In this document: piece after piece, positions 34,281 to 46,535 of the stretch
Position numbering within the stretch: position 1 is the stretch's first letter
How the letters are laid out: each line of letters starts with the position of its first letter
Source: Lunularia cruciata
Taxonomy: Eukaryota > Streptophyta > Marchantiopsida > Lunulariales > Lunulariaceae
NCBI GenBank assembly: GCA_948567375.1
Contig: OX419758.1
Span: 41,359,001-41,423,000 of the forward strand
DNA: 64,000 nt
Reading direction: 5' to 3'
Made by a program: the position numbers and the translations under genes
Notes under the pieces: model-generated
What the model saw: only the letters and a program-made list of their open reading frames with translations
What the model was told of the DNA's origin: nothing
Database searches by the model: none

Positions 34281-36732
34281 TCTGGTTTAGGGTTTAAGAT
34301 CCATGTTAAGCTCGAAAGAAACATTACAATTGAGAGGAACAGGAGTGCGAAGAGTCTACAAGATTCTCTTCATTTTCTGGCTCAAAATGAGAGACGTGGA
34401 GAATTAACCAACGCAGGAAGTACAGAGTGGTCGAAATTAGGTCGAGGTTTTGAGCAAAGTGGAACAAGGGCAGGATGTATAAACAGATGGACGTTCTCGA
34501 GATTTTATCTGTGAATATTCTTGACTAGAATAAGAAGTTTTTGAAAGATTGATGTAACTGATGGGACGAGGGAAGTTTATTAACACCCCTCCGGACAGAC
34601 AGAGCTCCTGGCAAAGGTGCAGCTGCCACGAACTATGAAGAACTGCTCTGTTGTGGTTCTGACCCACTTTGGCAGAGCTGCAATGAGGCCAAGGGACTTT
34701 GACCAGAAGATATTAGAGTCTTCGCATTACTCAACGCTGAGAGGATCGTGTATGTCGGGAACGGATTCGGGAGGCCATCATGATCTATCTGTTGCTTTCA
34801 CTGATCTCAAGACCATGCGAGCATCTGCCAACTACACAGAATCAGACCATGCCCTTAATATCCTCGCTTAGCCACAAACACATGCACGTCAATTTAGTTT
34901 CTGATACTTATGTTCCTTGTTCTACAGGAAATACTCAAGGAATCTTAAGTCGACCCACTGCAACGGCAGCAGTATGGAGCATGGAGAGGAGAAAAAATGA
35001 CCTTCCCTTCAAGTGGCAACATCTGACTATGACGGCAGGGAGACTTCGTCACGATGAGGTCTTTATTGAACTGAGTAAATATTGATGAATGTGGCCAGTT
35101 TATTTTACTTCTTTACAATCGTTATCCTACCTCGTCTTCAGAATGACAGACATTAGTCTTGTGGTCGTCCCTGTCCGGTAATGGCTCCAGAGAAACTATC
35201 AAATGTCAGCTCAGTCAATCAACAGACAGTTTAACCTCCTCCGTCTCAAAGCAGACCGGCAGGTTAACCCAAGTCGAGAGATGGTCACAGGGAGGTGTAG
35301 AAAGGCTGCAAAGTGAATGAAACTTGACGAGCACATACAATGTGGTGGGGAAAAGGTTCCAGTAATATACACACGAAAGCTACAGGACAATGAATGTGAC
35401 ACTTATTAAGGATTATCATTGCTATCCTAAATTGCTTCTGGAAGTTCATTCTACTCCGTAATGGTTCACTTCGTTGTTGCCTTCGTTAACGTTTTCGCAA
35501 CATAAAAATTCAGATCGAAGAAGTGGCTGTCGAAGAGTAGAACACCGGAGATGCCTGATGATGATTCTGGCATGTCACCCGCCCAATCTATGCTTCGTTG
35601 TCTGCATCTAACAGTACTCACTAATGTACAGAAGAAAGATAAGAACGAGAGAGCATTGCCTACAGAACTACTTGCATGATCTCCACCATAATTGAGAACA
35701 GAGAGGCAAGTTCACTACCAAACACTAAGGTTAATTCGACATGCGAAACGTAAGAGATGTGGGGCCCTTTGTTCTTCTTAGCCTCACAACTTATCCTTTG
35801 GTGGACGGTTCGTTATCATGATTAAAAGAATCAAGGACTGTGATCGGCTGTGTCTTATGTTGTCCTCGGTCCAGTGACTTTCCTTCACTCTTAGTACGTA
35901 AAACTTATCTATATTTTGGAATATGCCGACATCAAAAGCATGAAAGCAGTTAAAGAACCTAAATTCTCCGCCAATCATTCGAACACAGAACCTACTATCT
36001 TACATTAACATACAACTTAACCTCACACAATGTTAGTCGCTGACAAAGACCAAGTGAAACGCGATCGTCAGTACAGACCTTTTACAGTCCTCAAAGTTTG
36101 GAGTTGTGAACATTCTATCACTTCGATATGTATATCTTGGGAACTTGACTATCTTGAACTATCGCTAACAATATAGAGGCTTCGTAGAATAGCGCATCTC
36201 ACTGGACTGAAACCGGAGTACATTCTAAATAGTGACACAAACGCGCATCGCATGACACTCTGGCCCCTTCCCTTTCCTTTTAGCTTTTCTATGTTTCAAC
36301 TGGTTAGTTAGGCTAGTAGCATAAAAACCTTTGTTGGTGAAACACTTGAAGAAGGTAATTGGAGAATAAGGTGTGACACACGTGTATGAGAAACAAGGAT
36401 GAAGAACCTCTTTTATCACTCTTTCAAAACCCACAGTTTCGATAGAAACCCATTCGATAATTCTCTTGCTCGGTGAGTGCCACTACCTGTCGATCGTGGA
36501 GACTCACCAAAGTGATGGCCTCGTGATTGGCAAACCTTTGCAAGATCTGTGCTTTAAACGTTTTTGATCGTCAAAACGTTGTAAAGGAAAGAAACATAGA
36601 GGATAGCGAGAACTTGTCAGAGAGTTACATCCTATCTTGTCGTAACTAGCAATACGTTTTGTACTAAGGTTGTGGATTCTTATGGACACTTTTAGACATG
36701 TTGTTCGTCTACCTTCGGCACTTAATTTGAAG
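34281..36732. other. No recognised gene
   Basis: Open frames up to about 100 codons (34780-35085, +) without family resemblance; no repeats matched. Confidence 0.4.
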
Positions 36733-36825
36733 AAGGCGACCGCGTTCAGAAAACGAAGGATGGGAAGACCCCATCAAGCCGTACAAGGGAGAGACAAAAA
36801 AAGGTAAAATGGGGCTAAGCCCCAA
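36733..36825 (-). mobile_element. LINE-like element, 3' tail starting at the hairpin
   Basis: A full tail in minus orientation. Element sense starts TTGGGGCTTAGCCCCA, runs through TTTTACCTTTTTTTGTCTC and CTTGATGGGGTCTTCCC, and ends GCGGTCGCCTTC. Homology stops exactly at the hairpin, as in the copies at 2576 and 13433. Confidence 0.8.
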
Positions 36826-37895
36826 TCCATTCGGCACTTAAGGGATCTGACCATACTTGGAGGTTTTATCGAACTTCTGGCTACCGCTGGCCTGTAAAGG
36901 ATCTGATAATGCTTGAAAGTCTATCGGAATGCCATTCTTTAGCGTTAATGATAGTTTGTTTGAGGTCATTACAGAATCGAGGCAGAGTAAACGTATATAT
37001 AGGTATAACGTAGGTATATCTTTTTATATACGTCCATAGTTAATGGTGGCGAGAAAGGGTTCACGTAGCACAAACGAGGATTCCATTTCTCTCCGAACCA
37101 GATTTTCTCACTCAAGTCAATGAGCTATTAGGAAGAATCTTGTGGCAGATCGAGGAGGAAGTGATCATGATGGTGAAGAGTACCTCGTGGAACAAAACCA
37201 GATTTTCAATCCGGAAGTGAATTCAGCATATTGAACAAATAACTCTTGTTACAACATATCTTCTTCTAGTTTCTGATAGACGAGAGTTGAATCATAACCT
37301 AACAAGAGTATTATTTTTCTCGACAAGCATGATTATCGTCCTGTTCCGTGCATGCCAGCACCTTGGCCAACGGGAAGTGACCTTCTGCCTGACCTGCTGC
37401 GTGCATATCGGCGTTTTGACCAACCCTTTCCCCTACAACTAATCACCGGAGAGCAGCTTGGACTTACTTCTCGCAGCTCACCGTCAGCTTCAGCTCGCGA
37501 GCCTGACTGAAGTGTTTCACTACCTTTAACTTGTAAGGTGCAACATTGTATAACGTACAACAGTTCTCTAGGAATTTCTCAATATGCCGTCGTCAAGAAA
37601 GCTTGACATGAATCGAGGTCACTTCTGTACCTCGACGTAACACGAAGCATCGTGGTGGGGATACGTAGCGAAGATGCATTAATGACCCAGAGATTGCAGT
37701 GAACAAGCAGATCATCGAAGAGTATTTTTATTGATTGCCCGTCAGCTCTTTGGCAATTGCCAGAAAGTTCTCAAATGCCTTGATAACAAGCAGTCACGAC
37801 CAGTCTGCCAAAAGTGTCCATGTATCCGTGAAAAAGTAGTCATAAAATAATGCGCCGTGATAGCTGGTGGCTGTTCGGTTACCTATGCACCTGCG
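36826..37895. other. No gene recognised
   Basis: Short open frames only. Confidence 0.4.
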
Positions 37896-38081
37896 ATGTC
37901 TGGCGTGAACAAACTACAAGAGACCGTCCAAAGATCTTTGGCCGGAAACGAAAAGAAATTCTTATCACAGTACGTGACATTGAAAGCCAAAAAACTGCAA
38001 ATGTTTGGCGGGGAACGAGGTGTAGCGTATCACCGTAGCTGGTGCCGAAGGAGATCTCTGGAGAGCAAAACAAGCCTCTGA
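37896..38081 (+). CDS. Small unrecognised open frame (61 codons), possible gene fragment
   Basis: It starts MSGVNKLQETVQRSL in a good plant start context (CTGCGATGTC), then a Lys-rich helix-like stretch and F-G-G-E-R-G-V-A-Y-H before an Arg/Ser-rich end. The composition looks protein-like up to the V-A-Y-H; the last 15 residues look out of frame. A small mitochondrial-type or membrane-associated protein that lost its frame is one reading. I cannot name the family, and no intron or promoter is evident. Confidence 0.3.
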   Translation: MSGVNKLQETVQRSLAGNEKKFLSQYVTLKAKKLQMFGGERGVAYHRSWCRRRSLESKTSL

Positions 38082-41000
38082 ATTCTTGCTTGCTACACTG
38101 TGAAGGCATCTACCACGCGTCAGGTAGAAATCTCGGGTCACGAGAATTGCCACGACGCCGTCAGCCGTAGCTGTACCCGGCGAGTAGTGTCATTTACATG
38201 GGCATGTCTCTGAAATTTCAGATACCCAGCGAAGTCTACATCGGGACCTCCACATGTACATTCAGAAGAGAATACACCGATATCCAGTAAAGAATGGACG
38301 TATATATGATATCCATTAATGTAACACTGTAAACCGGGTTTTGGATGAAGGTTACCGGTCGTGTCTGAGTGACATCGATGGAACATAGTACATGAGGCTA
38401 CGACTTGCCTAAAACACTGTGCAGAGATCTTAATTTTGTCAATTTGTCAGTTCAATCCACGATGGATGGCTGGCGACGTACATGAGATGGGCGGTTTGAA
38501 GCTCGTGACCGTGGATGAGAAGTGAAAGCAAACGTTCCATTCCTCTCCTTCGATCCTCAATGGACAGAAGGGTCGATAGGGAGGAGAGAAAAGAGGAACG
38601 AGAGAAGAAACTTCTAGTTCAATTGTACATTGGTAATAAATAAGTAAAAATGATCATTTTTTCAATTTTTCAATATCGGTTCCAAGGGTATTTAAAATAT
38701 AAAAAAAGTGTATCGAAAGAAGCGCATTCAGAATTTTCACGGTTTGTAGTACTAGAATGAAAAATAAGATTTGTATTTTATTGATTTGTTCGTGCTTTAG
38801 TTTTATCGCAGTCTAATTTGAAACAATAAAATTATAATTATAATTTATGAGTATTTTTAGTTTCGAATGTTTGAACTGTTTATATAACCTGGAAGACATG
38901 AATAAGTTGCGGGTTTGGAGGTATACAAGGGATAAAAATGAATTATCTTTTATTATTTTTGTCTTAGCTGACGCTTTAGGTATAAAATAGAGCCGCTTAA
39001 AGTGATGCGAGATACACTATATCTGGTCTATCCTAGATCTTCTTTTAGTTCCCAACAGGTAAAAATTCGTTTAATAATAATGCACAAAGATTAGGATTGG
39101 ATCAGTTGAAATGCCTGTATAAGAGCTAAAATGCCTTTATGAGGTGGTCGTTAAAATTTGAGATAATACACATTACATCAATGTGCATTGGTATATCAAA
39201 TCATAGGAATGGTTGCTATTCCAAGCAAGTAGGTTTTAAGTGCTATTTGACTAGTTTTCACCTCTATATTTATTCTATAGGGTTCTTTATGTTCTCCTTG
39301 ACAAAGCTAGAGCTTTTTCGTACCATTTGGTCAATCGCACACGATCTTTGTTCTTACTTTTATTACGATAGTTACATTATACTAGAGGGGTATGTACTTT
39401 AAGGTGAAGGGAGAAGTGGTTGCTAGATCCTATAGATTCCAAAGTGGAGATTCAGTTATTTTACAAGAAAAATCCAAGAAGATTATGTATTTTAGGATAT
39501 AATTTAAATCAAAATACAAATTTTTTTAATGTTTTGATAGTGTAGGATCTAAAGTCAAATTACATAGTATAGTAGAGTGAGAGACTTTATATCCGTTCTC
39601 TATGATTAAAATATTATCTTCTGTTGACAAGAATATTTTCTTCTTATGCCTAAGAATCCAAGAAAGAGTACCATTGAAGTTGATGAAGTATCTTGAACTA
39701 TTATATCCTAACTATTAGACCCATCTCCTATGCACACACCCAATAATTCACTTTTCTAACAAAGATTATTTTCTTTACTTTTTATAATTTTTTTATTGGA
39801 AATGGTAAAAATATGAAGTAACCACTAAATACTCTCACCTTTTATGAAATTCACTTTTCTTACCATAGGTAATGAATGTTTTTGATCTTCATGTCACCAT
39901 ATATTTCATTTCTAAATAAGTTATGATCTCGAATCCCTTGCACATTTTATGTGCAAAAATTCATGCTAGTTGATAAAACAAGACTTACCTCCTTATTGCT
40001 CTTATCATCAGACTTCTACTACTTACCATCTTATTTCCTTTATCATCATATTGTTATGCACTTTGCTTGTGAGACAATGAAACATCAACATTGCACAATT
40101 TCCTAATTCACTTCTTTCTCTATGTATACACCTCACTTCTCTCTTTCCGATCCAACTCAACTCACTAGGTGCAACAAGTTTAGGTCAAAAGAGCACATTG
40201 GAGCCTTCACTCACAATCGGTCAATTCTTCATCAATGGGCTCTCAAGACATGATTACTGATATATACATAACCAACTTTTTGGCATTTAAACTAGAACAA
40301 ATGTATAAATTGTTACATTGATGTAAGCTTCATTCTTAGCAAATGGTGAATTCCTTTCTTTGATATTCATAATGATTAGTTAAAATTAGTTACTTTATTG
40401 TGTGTAACTTGACATAAAGGAGTACTTAGATCATAGGGTTGTTTAGAAAATCTCCTTTATTTTACTTGTACAATCATTTATATGCTTTCCAAGCTAAATT
40501 TTATTGCAACATAACTTGTACAATAAAACTTTTATCACCAATAACCTTGAAGTAAAGGTTACATGGGGTAACAAATAACATGAATCAATGAAAAGTCCAA
40601 AATTGGCATACAATGCATGTTGGAGCACAAACACCCAGGCACTCTTGTTATTAGAACTTACAAATAAACTCCATGAAAATGGCAAGATGCTAGAGAGAAC
40701 TAAACTACACTACAAAGAATTGCAATGAATAAGAGTAGGAGGAGAAGATCAACTACAAGACGACTACAATTTTCTGCACTTTTGTTGTGGCATAAAATAT
40801 TGAGAGATATTTTACATGAAAAATATAGTCCTTCTGAATTACATGCTCTGTATGGGTAGGAAACCTAAGGTGAAGCTTGTTATGAGTTCCTAACTGTCTA
40901 CTATTAGCATATCCAAAAAGTCATATCACTTCTTGTTACAATTCCATTTGGTCCTACTAATACCAAAACACAAATGGCTATTGTCAACATAAAGTAAGTA

Positions 41001-41093
41001 GAGGATATCCTCAAATGACAGAGAGGAGCATCTTAGGTTCCCCATTGGGAACATTAGTCATGTATTAAGATGAATATTGAATATAATGACGTA
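38082..41093. other. No gene recognised; becomes AT-rich from about 38.64 kb
   Basis: The change in composition near 38640 is abrupt. An 87-codon frame at 39139-39402 (+) is AT-driven and not recognised. Confidence 0.5.
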
Positions 41094-41493
41094 TGTAAAT
41101 GACCTAGGAAAGAAATAGGAGAATGGAAGATTGGAGTGGAAGATCATATTGGTACTCTTAATTGATTGAAACTTTGAATGCCTAGCATGAGCTTTGGCTT
41201 TGGTATTTATAGAAAATATATAAGGCTCTTTGGAAGTTCCCAAGGAAGTCTCATCCTAGAAGCCACCTTCTTGGAGTGCAAGCTAAGCAAGCCGGGAAGT
41301 TTCCAAAGAAGCTTCCTCCTAAGAACCACTTACTCCTAGAAGCTCTACTTGGCATACACGTTATTCAATACATAGAATGTACCAATAAGATTCCTAGATG
41401 CTTATAGAATATTCTTAGATTGTTTGGCTAATTTGGTCTATTTGCTAACTCATGAGCATCTACTAACTTTTTTACTAACTCCATATTGTCATA
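41094..41493. mobile_element. Solo LTR of the element-A family
   Basis: About 400 bp from TGTAAATGACC to CCATATTGTCATA, colinear with the LTRs at 44074 and 55977. It shares GAATGCCTAGCATGAGC, TTGGTATTTATAG and CTTCTTGGAGTGCAAGC. The flanks ACGTA (41089-41093) and ATGTA (41494-41498) look like a 5-bp target duplication with one transition. No internal element sequence is present, so this is a solo LTR left by LTR-LTR recombination. It is more diverged than the other two copies. Confidence 0.8.
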
Positions 41494-42126
41494 ATGTATG
41501 TGTGTGGTTAGATATATGTCACAATTGACAAAGATAATGTGAAGTTCATTATGTTGCACAACATACACAACATATCAAAATAATAATGAGTTAGATCACT
41601 TCAACCCATATATGAGCCAAATATGAAATTGAGCAATATACACTTATAAGGTGATCTTGCAAGCCATCTAAACACATTATTTAGAGAAACAACTATTTAG
41701 ACCATATTATAAATACTAATAACTTAGGAAGTAAATTAGTAAAAAAGAATTAAAATCTATGAATATATTTACTGCATATGAAATAGACACTAACTAAATG
41801 AATAGATATAAGAACAAATTGTAGCAATATACTCATGCAAAGGAAGTTAAAGACCAATCCCAAAGAGGTTGCATGAAGTTCTTGAGTACTACGTACACAA
41901 TACAAAAAGATAAAACCATAGAAGCCCTAAGTTCAAAGAAAATAACATATATGAGGAATGGGAGCATAAGATCGTAGAGCATTAAGATCATGGAAAATTA
42001 CATAAAGCTCCTTCAATGTGAATTGTGCACATGGAAGCTATTAATTGAGTAAGAACACTATGTGATCGGAATCCACAATGTGTAAGAGTGTAACTTAGTT
42101 AGGGTGTAACTTTGGATCCATTCATA
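41494..42126. other. No gene recognised
   Basis: AT-rich, no open frame of note. Confidence 0.45.
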
Positions 42127-42516
42127 TCCAAAATCTGACCATGGCTCTTCATGCTTTGACCTTAAAGGAGCTCAAACTTCTGAACAATTGTCTATAGAAT
42201 GTTTGTGCAAATGCAAGAGGGTTAAAAGGTCATTATTTTCCTTAACCCTAAACAGTTCCAAAACTTGACCATGTCTCTTCATGCTTTGACCTTAAAGGAG
42301 CTCAAAATTCTGGAAAATTGTCTACAGAATGTTTGTGCAAATACAAGAGGGTTAAAGGGTCCTTATTTTCCTTAAATCTAAATTGTTCCAAAATCTGACC
42401 ATGGCTCTTCATGCTTTGACCTTAAAGGAGCTCAAACTTCTGAACAATTGTCTATAGAATGTTTGTGCAAATACAAGAGGGTTAAATGGTCATTATTTTC
42501 CTTGGTCCTAAATGGT
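42127..42516. repeat. 130-bp tandem repeat, three units
   Basis: Units start at 42127, 42257 and 42387 (TCCAAAATCTGACCATGGC and variants) and include CTTCATGCTTTGACCTTAAA and AGAATGTTTGTGCAAAT. Units 1 and 3 are more alike than either is to unit 2. No protein is encoded continuously. Confidence 0.9.
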
Positions 42517-42854
42517 ATAATGCTATGGTCTTGTGCATTGGTTGATTTGTAAAGATCCACCAAATTGTTGAGTAAATGGACTTTGGGATATACTTGATAT
42601 TGAGGTCTTGGAGGTCACCATAAGTAATTGCTAGTTTGCAAAGACTCTCACACAAATTTTTCTAAATGTTAATTGGTTATGAGAGCTCACCGTTAGTTTT
42701 ATAAATTGGCGATCCATAAAGAGGCTATCAAAAAATCTAACTTTCTCAATTTTCATGTTGAAGGAGATTAGAATAGAGTGGCACATTGTTAAATTACAAT
42801 ATCAATGTTTCTACATATACAATTTTATCAAAGGTAGATTGTAACTTGTCCAAG

Positions 42855-43124
42855 TTGAGCAAGTTTGATTATTCTAAATGTTGTGATAAAGATTCCAATG
42901 GAGTCTTGATACATTTCCAACTTTATGTTAGAAGAAATTAAGACCAACTTTAAAATCCTCCACATACTATAAGCAATTGTGGTTCATTGTTGAGCAAGTT
43001 TGTTTATTCCAACTATTGTGATAAAGATTCCAATGGAGTCTTCATACATTTCCAACTATATGCTAGAAGCAATTAAGACAAACTTTAAATCCTCAACATA
43101 CCATGTTGAGGTTCTCAAGCAATC
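42855..43124. repeat. 135-bp tandem duplication, two diverged units
   Basis: Units start TTGAGCAAGTTTGATTATTC (42855) and TTGAGCAAGTTTGTTTATTC (42990); both contain GTGATAAAGATTCCAATGG. Confidence 0.8.
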
Positions 43125-44073
43125 GAGGTTCATTGCCATATGAATCCAGTAAATCTAGACACTCAAGCAATCCAACTATAGTTCTCAAAGACTCAAAACA
43201 CATCATCAAAGTTTTGTGAGAGTGGAGTAGTCATATCATAGAATCTAACACATCTCAAAGAATCAAGGTCCAAATCCTAGGTGTCAAGTCAAGATATAAT
43301 TCCTAGGTCAATCTTCATTAAACTTATAAATCTTCAAGATATGAAAGTGGAATTGTATGTTTGTGACCCATACTTTTGTAAGTGATTCCAACTTCTTGAT
43401 TTCATCATACAATATCATCTATGAAATACCATACAAGATTGATAGTAATCCTCCCTTGTACCATAGGCAAGCAAAGCTATGCTTACTATGAAGTTTTATT
43501 GTTGATCTTGGTCCTATCCCTATAGCTTGCTTTCTTCTTTAAAAGAGTCCATCTACAAGCCATGAAAAAGCAAGTACCAATGGTGACTTGCTGATATTAT
43601 ACTCACATACTTAAACTTAGACATCAAAGAAAATTCCTATAAATCTACATCAATTTCAAGAACTAGACTGCCTATAGTTGCTTTAGGAATCAAGAAACTT
43701 TAACTAATTCACTCCAATCTATCCTTATCACATTGCCTAAGGGTGATGTCTAAATAAACTTTAATGATGAATTCATGTTGTATTGATACCTTAGGAATGC
43801 TCAAGTGCTTTTTGGAGTACCTACTCATTATGTTGTCCCATTGAGATGTAAACTAAGCTAGAAAATTGCAAAAATGGTGACTTCAAACTCCCTAGACAAT
43901 CCATCCACCATTTCTTTTGGTTAAAAGAGATTATAAAGGAAAAAAAACACATACATTAAGCCAAGTGCCACAATCAAATAATTAATATGGAATCTTGAAC
44001 TCCAAAAATATTTGAAGTCAATACCTAAGGGCAATTTGTTGACCATTTCATGGAATGGCTCTTTGCTAGTTGT
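43125..44073. other. No gene recognised; target-site side of element A
   Basis: AT-rich. Its last five bases, GTTGT (44069-44073), are the left copy of element A's target duplication. Confidence 0.5.
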
Positions 44074-44499
44074 TGTAAAAGACCAAGACTCAAGAGAGAA
44101 CTAGGAGAATGGAAACTCACATTAGGACACTTGAATGTGGGAAAACTCTGAATGCCTAGCATAAGCTTTGGCTTTGGTATTTATAGGTAGCATAAAAGGC
44201 CCTTGAGAAGCTTCTCAAGAAGCTTCCTTGAGCCGCCTTCTTGGAGTGCAAGCCAAGTTAACCAATAAGTTTTTCAAGAAGCTTCCTTCTAGAAACCGCC
44301 TACTTGGTGTGCAAGCTAAGCTAGTTGGAAGCTTCTAGAAGCTTCCTTCTAAAAGCTACCTGCTTGGAGGTGCAAGTTGTGCTAGTCAAGAAGCTTCCCA
44401 AGAAGTTTCCTAGATGCTTTTGGAATATTCTAGGCTAATTTGGCTCATTCTCTATTTTGTTAGCCTTACTAACTACGTTGCTAACTCCATATTGTTACA
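44074..44499 (-). repeat. Element A 3' LTR
   Basis: 426 bp, plus-strand ends TGTAAAAGACC ... ATTGTTACA. On the minus strand a TATA box (TATAAATACC) lies at 44176-44185. Upstream of it in the transcription sense is an array of GAAGCTTC motifs (44207, 44219, 44327, 44337 and others). Confidence 0.92.
44327..44346 (-). promoter_or_regulatory. Perfect four-unit heat-shock element in the A LTR
   Basis: The 20 bases split exactly into gGAAg cTTCt aGAAg cTTCc, the alternating nGAAn/nTTCn pattern bound by plant heat-shock factors. It lies about 140 bp upstream of the LTR TATA box, and two further GAAnnTTC dimers (44207-44226) sit 20-50 bp upstream of it. The other LTR keeps an equally perfect copy (57320-57339). 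Heat-driven LTRs of this design are known from ONSEN in Arabidopsis, a Ty1/copia element. Activity here is inferred. Confidence 0.6.
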
Positions 44500-44513
44500 T
44501 ATTCCTCCACCGG
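44500..44513 (-). other. Element A polypurine tract
   Basis: Minus-strand GGTGGAGGAATA directly abuts the 3' LTR, the usual position of the plus-strand DNA primer. Confidence 0.7.
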
Positions 44514-44529
44514 TAGTTGATAACGTCCT

Positions 44530-46090
44530 CATTGCCATTGAAGCTTCAAACTCTTGGATGGCCGTTTGTGCATTCTAGAGGTGAGAAAGAGGTTCCCATG
44601 TGGCATCATGAAGGGGATACCCTTTCTAAAGGACCTTGTACTCCGTATGTTGGCGGTGTCCTCGTTGAATGTGGCAACATAGAAGGATACGATCAACTTC
44701 ATACTCCTCATGATCATTGATAGGGATGGTGGGAGGAGGAGGTTAGATGCAAGAGGAAAAAGAAGATGGGTTAGGAACAAAGGGTTTCAACTTAGAAATG
44801 TGAAAGACAAGGTAGATGCACATATGACAAGGTAAGGCAAGTCAATAAGCAACAAGAGAGATGATTTGGGTGACATCAAAAGGTCCTATCCAATTAGAGG
44901 TAAGTTTACAAACTTGAGTATCAAGTGGGAGGGGTAGTTTACTAGAGGATAACATGACTTTATCACCAACTTCAAAGGTGAGATCATGACAATGGTAGTC
45001 TGCATATTGTTTTTGATGATTTTGAGCAACAAGGAGGTGAGATTTGGCTTATTGGAGATATTGGATATGGTGGTCAAGAAGGTTGAAGTATGAGAGACTT
45101 GAGATGGAGGAGGAGCAAGAAGAGAATCTAGAACAAGCGGATCCCTAGCCACAATTGAGAAAGAAAGGAGAAAATCCGGTGCTTGCATGTTTGGAATTAT
45201 TGTAGGCAAATTTTGCAACTATAAACTATTCATCCCATTTGGTATGGTGGACATTGACAAAGGCACATAGCATATCCTTCAAGGTACGATTTACATGTTT
45301 GGTTTGTCCATCAATTTGAGGATGATAGGCCGTGGACAAAGTAAGCTTGGTGTTGAGTATATGGAAGAGTGCTTGCCAAAACTTCTCGGTGAATCAAGGA
45401 TCATGGTTGGAGATGAGTACACATGGCATCCCATGATTCTTGAAGATATTGTCAAAGTAGATTTGCGCTAAGGTTGGAGCATCCATTATATCAAAGATTG
45501 ATGCCAAGTGGATTTGCTTACTAAGCTTATCCACAAACATCACAATTGTTGTATGTCCTTGCTTTGTTTGGGCAAGGATGTGATGAGATCCAAGCTCACA
45601 TGTTCCCATCAAGCGGATGGAATGGAGAGTGGTTGAAGGAGTCCACTCGGCTTTTGGTTGCTGGCCTTGTTACTTTGGCAGCTCTCACACAATTGGACAA
45701 ACTCTCAAACATCTCGTGTCATGTTGGGCCACCACCATTGGCATTGGAGGGTACCCAAGTTCTTGTCTATATCCATGTGACCAGCTATTGGTAAATCATG
45801 GGCTTCTTGAAGGCGCACAAGTCAGAGATCACCTTTGGGTGGAACATAGATCCGGTCCTCATGGAATAGAAGGCCTTCCTTGAAGGAGAAGGTGTTGTAC
45901 TCCTTGTTGCATACTATAAGATGACCATGTACCATTTGGAAGAAAGGCTCTTGTTGTAGAGCTTATCAATACTCATTCTGGACCTTGGAGTCAATTGACA
46001 CCATTGTAATTGCTACCGTGATGAGAGGAAGAGACTTCAAATCAGGTCTTCGTAATAGAGCATCAGAGATGACATGGAATTGACCTAGTT
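44530..46090 (-). pseudogene. Element A integrase and chromodomain, broken
   Basis: Minus strand, in order: an H2C2 zinc-binding region (about 45.85-45.70 kb; H-D-L-P-I-A-G-H then C-E-S-C-Q). Next is the catalytic core (45394-45612) with V-D-K-L-S-K-Q carrying the first Asp. The expected S-D-R-D-P now reads S-N-H-D-P followed by a stop. Frames then change, and a chromodomain trace (E-E-Y-E-V-D-R-I-L, later G-Y-P-L-H-D-A-T-W-E-P) lies at about 44.72-44.55 kb. Chromodomains direct chromovirus integration to heterochromatin. The lost second catalytic Asp and the stops make this inactive. Confidence 0.85.
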
Positions 46091-46099
46091 TGTACTCAA

Positions 46100-46535
46100 G
46101 TTTGATGTCAAACAATTGGAGTTGTTCTTCCTATTGATAATGTCTACTCTTCATGTGTTCCAAGTGTAGGGTTTGCAACAATATTTTGTGATCAGCTTGC
46201 ATGATCACTTATTTCCCCAAGAGATAATGCCTTCATACCTTGGTGGCACATACCGTTGTAAGTTGTTCTCGATCTTAAGAAAAGTAATTTCTTTCAGCCA
46301 TATTTAGTTGGCAAGACACAAAGGCAATGAGATGTAATCCATTGGGGAATTCATGTTGCAACACGGCTCCAATTGCAAAGTTAGAAGCATCAAAATCAAC
46401 CACATAGGGTAGTTGAGGATCATATGGTTGAAGAATGGGCCTTGAAGATACCATATGTTTCAACTTCTAGAATGCTTCTTTGTGCTTGGTGGTCCATTGG
46501 AAGCTCAAGTTCTTCCCAAGAGATCAATCAATGGT
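46100..46535 (-). pseudogene. Element A RNase H region, 3' of the B insertion
   Basis: The minus strand resumes the A pol frame immediately at the B boundary (P-L-I-D-L-L-G), then L-P-Y-V-V-D-F-D-A-S-N-F-A-I-G-A-V-L-Q (46275-46463). This is the usual start of the RNase H domain, with its first catalytic Asp (D-A-S) preserved. The remainder decays into stops. Confidence 0.88.

Noticed and set aside
42127-43124. Direct repeats considered as a CRISPR-like array
   Set aside because: The units are contiguous 130-135 bp duplications without short repeats and unique spacers, and the genome is eukaryotic.
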